Assembly (NCBI GenBank): GCA_003117195.1 | Contig: BDSI01000007.1 | Coordinates: 62,001 to 126,000 of the forward strand | Direction of reading: 5' to 3' | Origin: Eudorina sp. 2006-703-Eu-15 | Lineage: Eukaryota; Chlorophyta; Chlorophyceae; Chlamydomonadales; Volvocaceae | Length of the DNA stretch: 64,000 bases | Shown here: piece by piece, positions 43,465 through 55,063 of the stretch | How positions within the stretch are numbered: position 1 is the first letter of the stretch | How the letters are laid out: each line of letters begins with the position of its first letter | Translations under genes and position numbers: made by a program | The notes under the pieces: generated by a model | What the model saw: the letters and a program-made list of their open reading frames with translations, nothing else | The model's database searches: none | What the model was told of the DNA's origin: nothing

Positions 43465-46400
43465 ACCCGGGGCCTGCGGGCAAGTTCCAGCGGGTACGGA
43501 CCGGAGGGGTGGGTGGGTGGGTGGGACCCGAATGGGAGGATGGGTTGAAAAGGAAAGAAAACCCAAACCCAGAAACGAACCGGGAGGAGAGGGTACCGTC
43601 AAGCGGTCAGTGTCAGGGAGGGCAAACGGGAGGAGGGGGTGTTCTAAACCCGCGGTCAGCGCCAGGGAGGGCGACCCCCTTCCCCCCTGTTTCACAATTT
43701 GGGTGTTACCCGGTCGCTGCACAGCACTGCGCGGGGTCGGATCCCCCATGACAAGGGAAAGAGGGGGTTGCCCCCCCCCCAGGGAGACGGATCTCGCCCC
43801 CCTCGGGGTGTCTCGTTGCCGTCCGAGCGCGAAAGAAATCCGTCTGCCCGTACCCCCATCCGCACACCTCCCCCCATCCCGCGTCCCGGCAAACCAACGG
43901 CGGGCCCCGGCCCCCCGCCACGGCACCGGCCCCCCGCCACGGCACCGGCCCCCCGCCACGGCACCGGCCCCCCGCCACGGCACCGGGCCCCGCCACGGCA
44001 CCGGCCCCCGCCACGGCACCGGCCCCCCGCCACGGCACCGGCCCCCCGCCACGGCACCGGCCCCCGCCACGGCACCGGCCCCCCGCCACGGCACCGGCCC
44101 CCCGCCACGGCACCGGCCCCCCGCCACGGCACCGGCCCCCCGCCACGGCACCCCTCCCACCACCACCACGCCATGCCGCGCCGCGCCAACCTTCCCGTCT
44201 CAAAACGCCGCGAACCGCTCACCCAGTGAATGACGTCCGGCGCCGCAAACGCCCCAATCGTGCTGCGAACCGACGCGACCAGCGCCTTCTTGAGGTCCTT
44301 GGATGGCTCCACTCCGTTCATGAGCGTGACGTAAGCGTAGATGCCCTGGCCCTTGATGGGGTGGTCGTACCCCACCACCGCCGCCTCCGCGCACGAGGGG
44401 TGCGCCACCAGCGCGCTCTCCACCTCTGCCGTACCGATGCGGTGCCCGGACACGTTGATGACGTCATCCACGCGGCCGGTGATCCAGTAGTAGCCGTCGG
44501 CGTCGCGGCGGCAGCCGTCGCCTGGTTTGGCCGTACGAAGGCCAAGGAGGGCGGGCGGCAAATAATGGTGGGCGGTTGGGCGGAAGTGGGAGCGAGAGGA
44601 AACGGCGCTGACCGGACCCCTTGCGGATTGCGGATCGCAAGTTGGTCTCTTTGGATCTGGATTCAGAGAGCGAATCAGCGTCCGGGCCCGGCCGGCCAGC
44701 AAAAGGAAAAAGATGATCAAACCCCCGCCTCTGGTGGATTACATTGCGGGTTAAATTGGGTCTTGGGGGGTAGGCTCACCGGTGAAGTAGTAGCCCGGGA
44801 AGGGGGCAAAGTAGTTGGTTTGGTAGCGCTCGTGGTCGCCGTACACGGTACGGAGGGTCGAGGGCCAGGGCTGCGCGATAGCCAGCACGCCCTCCGCCTC
44901 ACCCTGTCGAGGTCCGGGGAGGTTTAGAGGCGAGGGTTAAGAGGTGACGGTAGACTTGAGGTTTAGAGACGAGGCTTAAGAGGTGTGCTCGGATTTGTTT
45001 CTTTGTTCTGATTTTTTCCAACACTAACTCCCTGCACCCGCGCCGCCCGTAGCACCTCCGCCCCTTCCCCCCGTCCACCCAGGGGCACGGCCCCGCCCCA
45101 TCCCCCATCCCCCGCCCCCCCCCCACACACACACACACACCTGCAGCTCGTTGCCCTTCTCGTCCAGCACCACGGGTCGCACCCCGAAAAACGGCAGCGT
45201 GGCGCTCCCCGGCTTCTCCGCCCAGGCGCCCGGCAGCGGTGTGATCATGTGGCCGCCCGTCTCCGTCTGCCACCAGGTGTCCACGATGGGGCACCTGAGG
45301 GAAGAGGGGAGGGGAGGCGAGGGGGGAGGGCGGTACGAGAGATGCGGTACGGAGGTTAGGGCGGCGGTACGGAGGGGGAGACGGAGACGGCAGGGCGAGA
45401 GGCGGAGACGGGGGTTGACCAGGAAAAAACGCCAGACCCCAGAAACGAACCCGGGCACACCCCAAGTTACGGGAGGCGGGGGAGGCGGAACAGGGCGCGG
45501 GCCGTCGTCCTTTGCTCCGCTCCGGGGTAGGTCAGGGTTTCCGAAAGCGCTGCCCCCGAGCTCACCGGCTCGATCGATCTGAGCCCGCCCGCCCACCGCC
45601 GGCCGCCCGCCGCCACATCCCTCACCTGCCCCCGCCCACCACATCGTGGTACCAGCGCCAGGCCTCCGGATTGATCGGCTCCCCCACCGAGCCCAGCAGC
45701 CGCAGCGACGACGTGTCGCACTGCTCCACCCATTGATCGCCGAAGCCCATCAGAGAGCGGATGGCTGTGGGGGCGGTGTAGAAGTGGGTCACCTTGTGGT
45801 CCGCCACCACCTCCCAGCAGCGCGCGGGCGTCGGGTGCGTCGGCACACCCTCAAACACGATCTGAGGGGAGGGAGGGAGGGAGGGAGGGAGGGTGTAGGA
45901 AATTGGTCGACATGTTCAAACTGAGGGAGGGTATAGGAAAAATGGTAGACATGTTCAAACTGAGGTAGGCGGCAGGGGCAGCGGGCGACGCGGTGGTGGG
46001 CACTTGCTGGGCAATAATGTCCAAAGCCGTTGGGGCCCCAGGTAGGGCGGTGGTTGGTGGTTGACGGTTGCAGCAATTACCACAACGGACCAGGCAGACG
46101 CGCGGACTAGCAACCCAAAAGGCACAATGCCAAGGCGGTTGCGGTGATCTCTTGTTGATCATCGATTGTCACAAAGTGGGCCTTGTGGGCCTCGTCCGTC
46201 TTTGACTGTTCTCTGTTCGCCCTGACCCCTGTCCTCGAGCTCCTCAACACGACACATGGTACGATAAACGGTACGACACATGGTACTACATATACGACCG
46301 CATATTCAGTAATTTCGTGTCCGTTACCCCGCACCGGGAAGTATGCTGCGCAACTAACCACCGTGTCGTACAACCGCCGTACTACCTGCGTCGCGCCGTT

Positions 46401-49400
46401 GAGCAGGGGCCCGTACGCCAGGTAGGTGTGGCCGGTGATCCAGCCGCAGTCCGCCGTACACCAGTACACGTCACCCCGCTGCAGCCCAAACACGTGGCGC
46501 ATCGTCGTGGCGCCGTACACCATGTAGCCGCCTGTCGTGTGGAGCACGCCCTTGGGCTTGCCTGCGAGTGCAGAAAGAGGGCGAGGGGTAAGGTGCTTAT
46601 CGGCGGTAAAAACTTCTTTTTTTCTTTTTTTCTTTTCTTTTTATTTTATCTTTATTACAAAATATAAATATATTATGATATATTTTAAGAGTGGACACCC
46701 ACCCGTGGATCCGGACGTGTACAGCAGGAACAGCGGGTGCTCGGCCTCCACCCACTCCACGGGGCAGCTGGTGGGCTGGCGCTCCACCTCCGACTGCCAC
46801 CAGCGGTCGCGGCCCTCCGTGAAAGGGCAGTCGGCGGCCGGCACCGCGTTGTCGTTCTCGTACACCAACACCGTCTCGACCTTGGGGGACAGTACGACGG
46901 CAGCAGTACGGCACAAGTACGGCCATTGCACTCAACTATGGGGGCGGGTGTCAGGGATTGTCATATCAACCGCCAAGGCGCGAGGGCGTCCGACGCACCC
47001 GTGCGTGTGATTGGATTACCCGGATACGTCCTGAATTAGTTCTAGTTCCAGGTCTAGGCGTAGGTATAGGTATAGTACGAACCCGCCACCCCGTGCCCCC
47101 GCGCCCCCGTCCATCCCCCTCGTCCTAATGCCCCAGTTAGCCCCATGCATAGGCAGACATGCCCCCAAGCCCTCAACATGCCCACACCACGCCCTCAACA
47201 TGCCCACACCACGCCCTCAACATGCCCACACCACGCCCTCAACATGCCCACACCACGCCCTCAACATGCCCACACCACGCCCTCAGCATGCCCACACCAC
47301 GCCCTCAACATGCCGACACCACGCCTTCAACATGCCCACACCACGCCCTCAACGCCCACACCACGCCCTCAGCATGCCCACACCACGCCCTCAACATGCC
47401 CACACCACGGGCCCCCTCCCCGGCGCCCACCGTATGGCCCGCCTTGGCGCACAGCTCCAGCGCCTTGTCCGCGATCTTCTTCAGCTCGATGTGCTTGGAA
47501 CCCCGCATGACGCCGCTGGCCGTCAGCAGCACCTTCGCCTTGCAGTCCTCCATCCGCTGCGCCAGGGACTCGGCGCTGAAGCCGCCAAACACGACGCTGT
47601 GCACCGCGCCGATGCGCGCGCAGGCCAGCATCGCCAGCGGCAGCTCCAGCAGCATCGGCATGTAGATGGCGACGGCGTCGCCCTTCCTCACGCCCGCGGC
47701 GCGCAGCCAGTTGGCCTGCGAGTCGCATCCCGGCCCCCCCCCACACCCCCTTTTTGTCAACCAAGACAGCGGAATCGCGAAACAATCACCGACTGCATGC
47801 CTCACACACACCCCGCCCGGGGTGTGACAGATGGGTTGTTTGTCCGTTTGCAGGTTATTATGGTAAGGGTTTTGGTCCTTGGTTTGGGTCGGGCGGGTCT
47901 AGGTCTAGTCACACTAAGCACCCTTAGGCGGCTGCCCGCTGGGCTCTTGCCGCCATCCCCGCCCAGCATGTCCACCTAACCCTGTCCCGTTGCATCACTC
48001 CCAAGCTGCTCGTCTCGAGGCGCAGTTTCCACATGCCCTACCCCTCGAAGCTTTTCCTTCATCAGCCAGTCATCCCTCCAGCTGCGCAACGCCCGGTCCG
48101 TAGCCCTGGGTTCCCTCCCATGCCCAACCCAACCACACCCCGGCCGTCACGCGGCAGCTGAGTCCCAGTCCTGCTATCATCTCCCCAACCGCCACTCAGG
48201 TACCCACCAGGCGGCAGACCAGGTCCATCCCCTTCACCACCCGCCACGGAACCCCGCTTCACCCACCAGACCGCAGACTCCCCCTCACCCACAAGGCGGC
48301 AGACCCCCTTCCACCCACCAGGCGGCAGACCTCCTCCAGCGCCTCCGAGTAGGTCATCGACTTCTCGCGCCCGATGTCGTTGCCCTCCCACACGAAACAC
48401 ACGTCGCTCCCATGCCCCGCCTCCACATGGCGATCCAGGCAGTTGTAGGCAATGTTGGTGGTGGCCCCCCGAAACCACTCCACTTGGATAGGGCCCTTGC
48501 GGACGTCAAAGTTGTAGCGCAGGTGGTTGGGCTCCCACTGTGTTTGTTGGCGGGGGGGGGGCAGCGTTGGGCGGGCGGGCGGTTCAGGACGAGCAGGCAG
48601 GATTGCAGGTAGATCTGGACGAGCAGGCGGGCGGTTCAGGACGAGCAGGCGGGTGCATCTGGACGAGCAAGCGGGCCAGGAGCCTTGTAGAGACGTGGAG
48701 CACGTGGGGTGCCGAGTATCGCAGGAAGCTGTACGGCGATATGTACACGGCGTCTACGGCACTCGGGTCACAATAAGGCCCCGAGAGCCCCTGGGAGCAG
48801 CGGCAACCCACGAAACCCACGATCCGGTCGGATGACGCGACAGCCGCGCAACACAAAGCAATGCACACACAGCGCAGCGAAGCAAAGTGCAGAGCAGCGC
48901 AGTCCTCGCGGACCTGTCCCACGGGGCCCTCGAGCAGCACCCGTCCGTCCCTGCCGCGCGATCCTCCCCCGGCCAGGAGCCGACGCTGCACCTCAGCACC
49001 TCAGCACCTCCAGCCGCAGGCCCTCTAGGCTCCCTGACCTCCACTGGTGCCCTCCCCCTAGATGAAACGGATAGATGGTACGGCGGACCCCCGGCCTCCC
49101 CTGCGCCCATGTCTCGTCCTCTCCCTGTCTGTCCCCATCACCCTCGCGCATTCCGACCCCGTCCCCTGCTGCGGCTGCTTCAAAGCCCTGCCCTTCATCA
49201 GGCCCCGCCAGAGTACCCTCCTGGGGCCTCAGCGTTCTCCACCAGCATCACAAATTGGTGTGCTCCCTATCGAGGAACGTCGTCAGAAACCGCCGACACA
49301 GCCGTCTGTGAGGTCGCGTGTGGATGCATCGTGGCCGCTTGCTTTGCGGCACAGCGCTACATGAGAGCCCCCAGAGCCCCCTTGGCGTTTCTCGTTTCTC

Positions 49401-50108
49401 GCTCCCGCAGAAAGACGGGGCGCAGGCGCCCGTGGCCTTGCCCTGCGGGGCCTACCCCTCCCTCCCGCCCGCCCTGGAGACACCGCTGAATGATACTTCC
49501 GCCGCCGTTCCAGTTTGCGAGCCCTTGGCCATTGAAAGCCCTCCAGTCGCCTCACCTTCTTCTCCCAGTGAAATTGCTCCGCAATCTCGGCCCAGAAGCC
49601 GGCCGGGTCATCAATGCTGCGCTTGTACAGCTCCTCGTACTGCAGAGATGGATCACGTGTACGGGAGGAGCGGGCAGGCGGGTGGGCCGCCCGGCAGGGA
49701 AAAGCGGGCAGGGCCACGGGTTTTGGATCCATAGGGTCGGAGCACGAATCCAGATTGGAGGAATCTGGTAACGGCGGGGATCCGGATTCGGGCGGGGCCC
49801 GAGGTCGGTAGGACGGACACTTTTACGGCCAAGCGGTCACCGAATCATACACAGATGCACCGGGATGCACTCGGCCGCAACCACAAGTTGATCCAAATCC
49901 TTTTCTTGATAATGGTTGGAGGATATTGAAAGACAAGCAGAGACCAAGGAGGCTTGTTGTCATGTGTTGGTCTCCGGGCGGGAATCCCCGCGGCGGGGAC
50001 CTGCCCGTTCGTTATCCGTACCTGCTCCTTGCTCGACACGAAGTTCGAGTTCAAGAATGCCGACTTCTGCGTCGGAGCTTCGGGAGCCGCGACGTTGCAT
50101 GATGCAAC
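43324..50108 (-). CDS. ACS: Acetyl-CoA synthetase (AMP-forming, EC 6.2.1.1)
   Basis: The enzyme makes acetyl-CoA from acetate, CoA and ATP through acetyl-AMP. Eleven exons keep phase: 50108-50022, 49639-49556, 48537-48319, 47715-47431, 46880-46703, 46561-46386, 45861-45626, 45294-45141, 44903-44780, 44521-44223 and 43473-43324, giving 663 residues, close to the usual length near 650. Landmarks: [49 protein letters not shown]+GKPKGV (P-loop split by an intron), [45 protein letters not shown] and the C-terminal acetylatable-lysine motif [11 protein letters not shown]. All catalytic motifs are intact. The exon with the start codon was not found upstream of 50108, so targeting (cytosol, plastid or glyoxysome) cannot be judged. 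Three introns contain minisatellites. Confidence 0.93.
43911..44152. repeat. 18-19 bp G/C minisatellite in an ACS intron
   Basis: About thirteen copies of a unit with CCGCCACGGCACCGGCCCC, varying by one C. It fills much of the intron 43474-44222. Long spurious frames on both strands arise from it. Confidence 0.9.
47160..47408. repeat. 22-bp minisatellite in an ACS intron
   Basis: About eleven copies of a unit containing CATGCCCACACCACGCCCTC, with small variants and one shortened copy. It ends next to the donor of the 47715-47431 exon. Confidence 0.9.
48566..48675. repeat. Imperfect repeats (CAGGACGAGCAGGCGGG) in an ACS intron
   Basis: Four to five imperfect copies of a unit of about 25 bases containing GGACGAGCAGGC, in the intron upstream of the 48537 exon. 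Confidence 0.75.
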
Positions 50109-50748
50109 CTACAACCAGCGATGAGAAAAAGCCGCAGGTCAGACGCCAGCGCGAAGGCTCGCGTTCCGATGGCCGCATGGCCTGCAAGTGTTTTACAGCC
50201 TGCGCGCAGGATTGCCGCCGCGATTGCCTCACCCGTTGCTTCTTGCACAAGTGGCGTGGAGCGGAGTGGGGCAACGAAGCGCAGCCTGCAAATGGAGGTC
50301 CAGCATGGACGTTGGCTTTGCAAGCTTTCGGCAGTTCAGGAATTTAGCAGGTGCGTACCCCAACCAGCGCGACGCTGGTACTGCTGAGCTTGTAACGCCT
50401 TAGGCATCTGCATTTTTCAGCAATGACTGTGCGAGCCGTTGGCGCTCTCCTTGCAGTGTTTAGGGCGGCGTTGCTTCCTTGAACTTGAAGAATTAAGAAG
50501 CCAAACCAACACTGGTGTACGTTACAGATCGGTATATATACTTAGCCGAAAAAGCTCGCCGTGTCATTCGGGTTTACTTAAGCGTTCGGGATTACAGCAA
50601 GCATGCGATCAAAGACCTTACCACACATCCTCATACAACGTCAATAAAATATCATAATTATCATAATTAATTTGCAATGTTGTGCATCGACTAGCAAAAC
50701 CCAACTCAAAATTGGTTTCCACTTACGGAAGACTCCTTTACCAGTCGC

Positions 50749-53700
50749 TCAAACATCGCTGCAATCCTTCAGTCGCGTCTCAATGAGCTCAATGCACTCT
50801 CCGACAGTTTTGCCCTTCCGCATCGCTTCGGCCAGCTCGTCGTGAAGGCGCGCATGACGCCTCAGGATGCTTGCGCAGTTCAGCACAGCCCATCGTACTT
50901 CCCCATCGGCTTTCTTTTGCGTGAACTGCGAGGTCCAACATAGCCGTTCGACGAAAAGCCGTGCACTTCGTTAGTTGGCGGACCGTTGACAGCATGCAAG
51001 ACAGCTTTTCATACTCAGTGTTCGCGCACCCATAGAAGGCAGTAAGTAATTGCCGTCATATAATTCACCCCTAATTCAGCGGAATGGGGCCTGCATTCTG
51101 CAATCGGGTTCCAATCATAGCCCATCGCAAGAAAATTCTCCGCGCCCCACCACGCCGCCTACTCCCATATCTATCTCACCTGTAGCGCCCGGAACATGCC
51201 GTCCAGCTGCTGCACGTCCCCCAGTCCGCCCTCCGCCACATCGAATCGGAGGTACTCAGTCACGACACCCGCCAGCGCCACACAGGTGTACCTGCGGGTA
51301 TTGCGTTGCCGTGCATCCAATCACGGCGGGGACCCCGCAGCCAGGCCGCAACAACTCGGCGGGCCCGGCATGGCTTGAGGCCCCAGTGCTGCGCGCCAGG
51401 ACCATATCTATCACACGGCCTAATCAGAAACATGATACACAGCAATGGACGCCTTGAACCATCCTAGCGGCACCAGGGTGCATCCCGTAATGATGCGCCG
51501 GCAGAGCCCCGGCAAGTGGTCCAAGCGGCACAATCGAGACCGACTCTGCCTTGGAGCAGTCCAGCACCCGCGAACCGCCCACGGTACCGTATCCCGTGCG
51601 GACCCGCAGCTTCCGCGGGCAGTCATGCAAATGGGTTGGAAGCGCGCCCGCTGCCAATCCATTTGCAGTCGCTTCCCGCTTCCCAGTGGCGCCGCTTCCC
51701 GCGCCCCACTGGGGATGACAATCCCAGGGCCCCTCCGCTGCCGCCGCCGTACATCCGTCCAGCGCCCAACCCCCCGGGGCCCTCACCGCACCTGTCCAGG
51801 CTGCTGGACTTGAGTCGGCCCGTCGCCACCTCCGCCGCGAACTCCGAGTCGCAGAACCGAGTGCCCGCCTGGATGTTGAGCGCCCGGTACCTTGTGTGGG
51901 TGTGTGTGTGTGTGGGGGGGGGGGGGCAGCCCGCGCACCGGTGCGGGGATGGGCGGGGACGGGGACGGGGACGGGGACGGGGACGGGGACGGGGACGGGG
52001 ACGGGGAGTCAGTTCCAACATACCCCAACTCTGGGGTAGTCCATGGACCCCAACTGACCCCAACTGAAATTCAACTGACCCCAACTGACCCCAACTGAAA
52101 TTCAACTGACCCCAACTCCCCGCCTCTGCTGCACCCACTGCTTATCACGCACTCCTGCCTTGCCTGCGAACGGATACTCGCACACGCACACACCTGAGGA
52201 AGGCATCCAGTGAGCTGAGGGTGTAGGCCCGCGGCAGCAGCCCCACCAGATACGCCACCAGCATGTGCCCCGCTTCGTGGTAGGCCACACGCGCGGCATA
52301 CGAGGGGCGCAGCAGCCGCCCCACCGTGTCCACCGCCAGGGCCTCTCCGCCGCCGCCGTTCGCCACCTGCCATCCGCCATTTTGAGCCGCGGGCACAGCC
52401 GCGGGCACACAACCGCTACTGTTGATCCCACCACCGCAGCACGTCAAAAAGGGTGCCGTGCTGCTGCTGCTGCAGTGCGAGGTGAAAAAGAGTCTGCAAC
52501 AGCCATATCGCACAGTATGACCTCCTAACAGCAAACCAAGAGCCCGCTGCACAGGCGTCAAACCGCAGGGAGGAGGGTGAAGGGCGAGCTGCGCACATAG
52601 GGGACACGTCAGCACGGCAGCACCCCAAAGAACCGCCCGTGACACGCCGGGCGTCCGCCTTCCCGCAACCCCAGCGCAGGGTACGACACGGCACACGGAA
52701 TACGGCACCGCACGGATGTACGGCAGGGACACATGGACGGTACGACACCCACCTGGTCCGCCACGAGCACAAACACCACCCCGAACAGCGCCGCCAGCAC
52801 GTTGCCGCCGTCCCAATGGTTGGCCCACGCGGCGGCGGCCAGCCCCGCCGCGCCCGCCACCTGCGCCTGCGTGCGGACCGCGTTGAGCGAGTTGTCCTGC
52901 GGGCGCAGTCGTGGGCAGTCGGGGGAGCTCTGGGGGAAACAAGCACTTCGGCTGCACATCATGCGTTATTCTTCTCGAACTCAGTTGCCCGTTGTGCTCC
53001 GCAGTCTGCGGTGAGCTGGTTGGCTCTGTGTGGGGTTTGCGACCCGGACTGTCACTCGATGCCTCCACCACTGAATGCGCCCACGTGCACGTGCACCCGG
53101 CGCCGCACGTGACCCCGATCCGCTCAGTCGCCAGCGCGTGACACCGGCGTCCGCGGCCCCTCCCTCTCGCCCCATCCGTCGGCCGCTCCCCCTCGCCCGT
53201 TCCTCCTTCAACCGCATATCTGTCCAACACCGCATTTGGGCCCCGGATACCCAAGCCGACCCGCAACCAGCCCGCTGACACCCGAACCCCATCCCCTCAT
53301 TTCCCCCATTCCCTCATCCCCAGCCCCCAACCCCGCCACCTTGGGGCTTAGCAGCTTCTCAGTCTCCACCCGGTTCAGCCGGAGCTCCTCGATGGTGTAC
53401 AACCGCTTGGGCACCTGACGGGCCCCGCCGAAGCCGCGCAGCAGCCCCAGCTCCCGGCCCCGAGTCGCCGCCGCCACCGCCGCAGCCTCCGCCCGCCGCG
53501 CCTGCTGGCCTTCCCCCGCTCCAGCAGTTGCCAACAGCTGGTCGAGCTGTCTCACCAAGGAGTCCAGGTTGGGGGGGTCATCCGGACCCCGGGGGAGCGG
53601 GGCTGTCGTACTGCTGCCGGCTTCATCTTCGGAGCTGCTTGCCGCGCTGCTGGTGCTGGTCGCAGGTCCCTAGGCGGGGATGAGCAGGTAAGGGGAGCGC

Positions 53701-54156
53701 GGGTTGGTTGGCAGGGCGTGTTTGTTTCTGCCGAACGTCTGGTAGTTGCTGTACGGAGGCCCGGCTCGCCGGCTGCGTGTGCGACATGGCCGCGTGTTCT
53801 GCGGCGGAAGCCCCCCACATCTGCAAAGGCGTCTGTGCATGTTCCAGGGGGTCTTCGGGGGAAAAGATTTTTCTGCCTCCCGCTTCCATTCCCCTCGCGG
53901 TTCCCGTTTCCACTCCCTGCACGCTCTGTTAACCAGCGCCTTTCAGGCTGGACTTGGACTGCCGGACCCGGACCCGGACCCGCACCTGAGTTGGCGTTAC
54001 ACACAACAACGGCTTCGCTAATGAGTGCTTGATCTTTGAATTCAGAGTTGTTACTGGTCGCTGTAACGCCCTGACATACCGTCGACAACCGAGAAAGCAA
54101 GGGCGCTGCACTCCGTAGACCCCAGCTCGGTGCGCATTCACTACATCGGCCGCCAT
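50749..54156 (-). CDS. Chloroplast-type HEAGH membrane protein (FtsH-like metalloprotease fragment family)
   Basis: Seven exons keep phase: 54156-53986, 53669-53340, 52896-52753, 52366-52194, 51890-51792, 51291-51180 and 50925-50749, giving 401 residues. Exon 1 (MAADVVNAHRAGVYGVQRPC, rich in Arg/Ser, poor in acids) looks like a transit peptide. A coiled, Ala-rich helix and KRLYTIEELRLNRVETEKLL follow, then a hydrophobic region (GNVLAALFGVVFVLVA) likely to span a membrane. VAYHEAGHMLVAYLVGLLPR carries HEAGH, the zinc-binding motif of M41 peptidases. FCDSEFAAEVATGRL, TEYLRFDVAEGGLGDVQQLD and RWAVLNCASILRRHARLHDE complete the fold. There is no AAA+ ATPase module. From memory this matches plant plastid proteins such as Arabidopsis VIR3 and At5g27290-like proteins. 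Proteolytic activity is unproven. It shares an upstream region with the DIM1 gene. Confidence 0.85.
51955..52012. repeat. GGGGAC hexanucleotide array in an intron
   Basis: Eight to nine copies of GGGGAC lie between the 51890 and 52194 exon ends, next to a G13-type run at about 51913-51926. Another small direct repeat (CCCCAACTGA type) follows at about 52050-52110. Confidence 0.9.
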
Positions 54157-54634
54157 TCCTCAATCACTGTTCCTTGTAGGATATTGTGCCATTGATACAG
54201 CGACTAGGGTAGAAACTTCTCTTTTGCCGTACCGTCGCGCGCCAACGGTCTTGCTAAAGCAACAGACAACTTTCAATATTAATCATTTGGGACTGTGGGA
54301 GATTTTATGCAGCACTGAGTCATTATTCCCCAAAAGGCAAGTGGCGGCAGTTGATAATTAGATCCATCAAGCGAGCATTTAGCAGCCATATCCCGGTCTG
54401 CAGCCAAGGCATCTTAAATATTTTCCCTCCCAATTTCAGCTCCTGCCCCGTACGGGCTGGGGCTGGCGTGCCCCTGAGACTTCGGGCGACATTTGCAGAG
54501 TTACCACGGGCTCTCGCAGCGTAATACGTCTGATTTGAAAAGGTAGGCGACGGTCACTCGGCTTGGCAGGGGCTATCGCAGTTCGCTGTGGGGACTGCCG
54601 TAACGCTGCAACCCTCCTCGAAACGACTGCGCAG
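54157..54634. promoter_or_regulatory. Shared intergenic region between divergent HEAGH-protein and DIM1 genes
   Basis: The two start codons are 478 bases apart and transcribed away from each other, so both promoters must lie here. The region is noticeably richer in A+T than its surroundings (for example around 54260-54430). I see no certain TATA box or other element. Bidirectional regulation is inference from arrangement alone. Confidence 0.5.
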
Positions 54635-55063
54635 ATGTCCTATCTTTTGCCCCATCTACATAGCGGATATGCCGTAGACCAGGCGATTCTTGCCGAGGAG
54701 GACCGCGTCGTCATCATCCGCTTTGGACACGACTGGGAGCCAAACTGCATGCAGATGGATGAAGTTTTGGCGTCGGTGTCTGATCAGATGAAAAACTTCG
54801 CTGTTATTTATCTGGTGGATATCACGGAGGTGCCTGACTTCAACACCATGTACGAGTTGTACGACCCCTGCACGATCATGTTCTTCTTCAGGAATAAGCA
54901 CATCATGATCGACCTGGGCACGGGTAACAATAACAAAATCAACTGGGCGATGACTGACAAGCAGGAGTTCATCGACATTGTGGAGGTGGTGTACCGCGGG
55001 GCGCGGAAGGGCCGCGGTCTGGTGGTGTCTCCGAAGGACTACTCTACCAAGTACCGGTACTGA
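54635..55063 (+). CDS. DIM1: U5 snRNP 15-kDa protein (DIM1/TXNL4A family)
   Basis: An intronless gene of 142 residues, exactly the usual length of this highly conserved family. The chosen ATG gives MSYLLPHLHSGYAVDQAILA; an upstream in-frame ATG-like start at 54563 would add a poorly conserved extension. Recognisable blocks are VVIIRFGHDWEPNCMQMDEV, VIYLVDITEVPDFNTMYELY, CTIMFFFRNKHIMIDLGTGN, NNKINWAMTDKQEFIDIVE and the end RGRGLVVSPKDYSTKYRY. It has a thioredoxin fold without the CxxC redox pair, and is a structural component of the U4/U6.U5 tri-snRNP needed for spliceosome activation. Absence of introns in such a gene-dense, intron-rich region is notable, but there are no signs of retroposition (no poly-A remnant seen). 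Confidence 0.97.
   Translation: MSYLLPHLHSGYAVDQAILAEEDRVVIIRFGHDWEPNCMQMDEVLASVSDQMKNFAVIYLVDITEVPDFNTMYELYDPCTIMFFFRNKHIMIDLGTGNNNKINWAMTDKQEFIDIVEVVYRGARKGRGLVVSPKDYSTKYRY

Noticed and set aside
43324..44720. Gly/Arg/Pro-rich frames of 176-342 codons on both strands
   Set aside because: They run through the 18-19 bp minisatellite of an ACS intron; only the exon parts are coding.
47128..47979. 283-codon plus-strand frame with HPTPRPQHA repeats
   Set aside because: Arises from the 22-bp minisatellite in an ACS intron, antisense to the gene.
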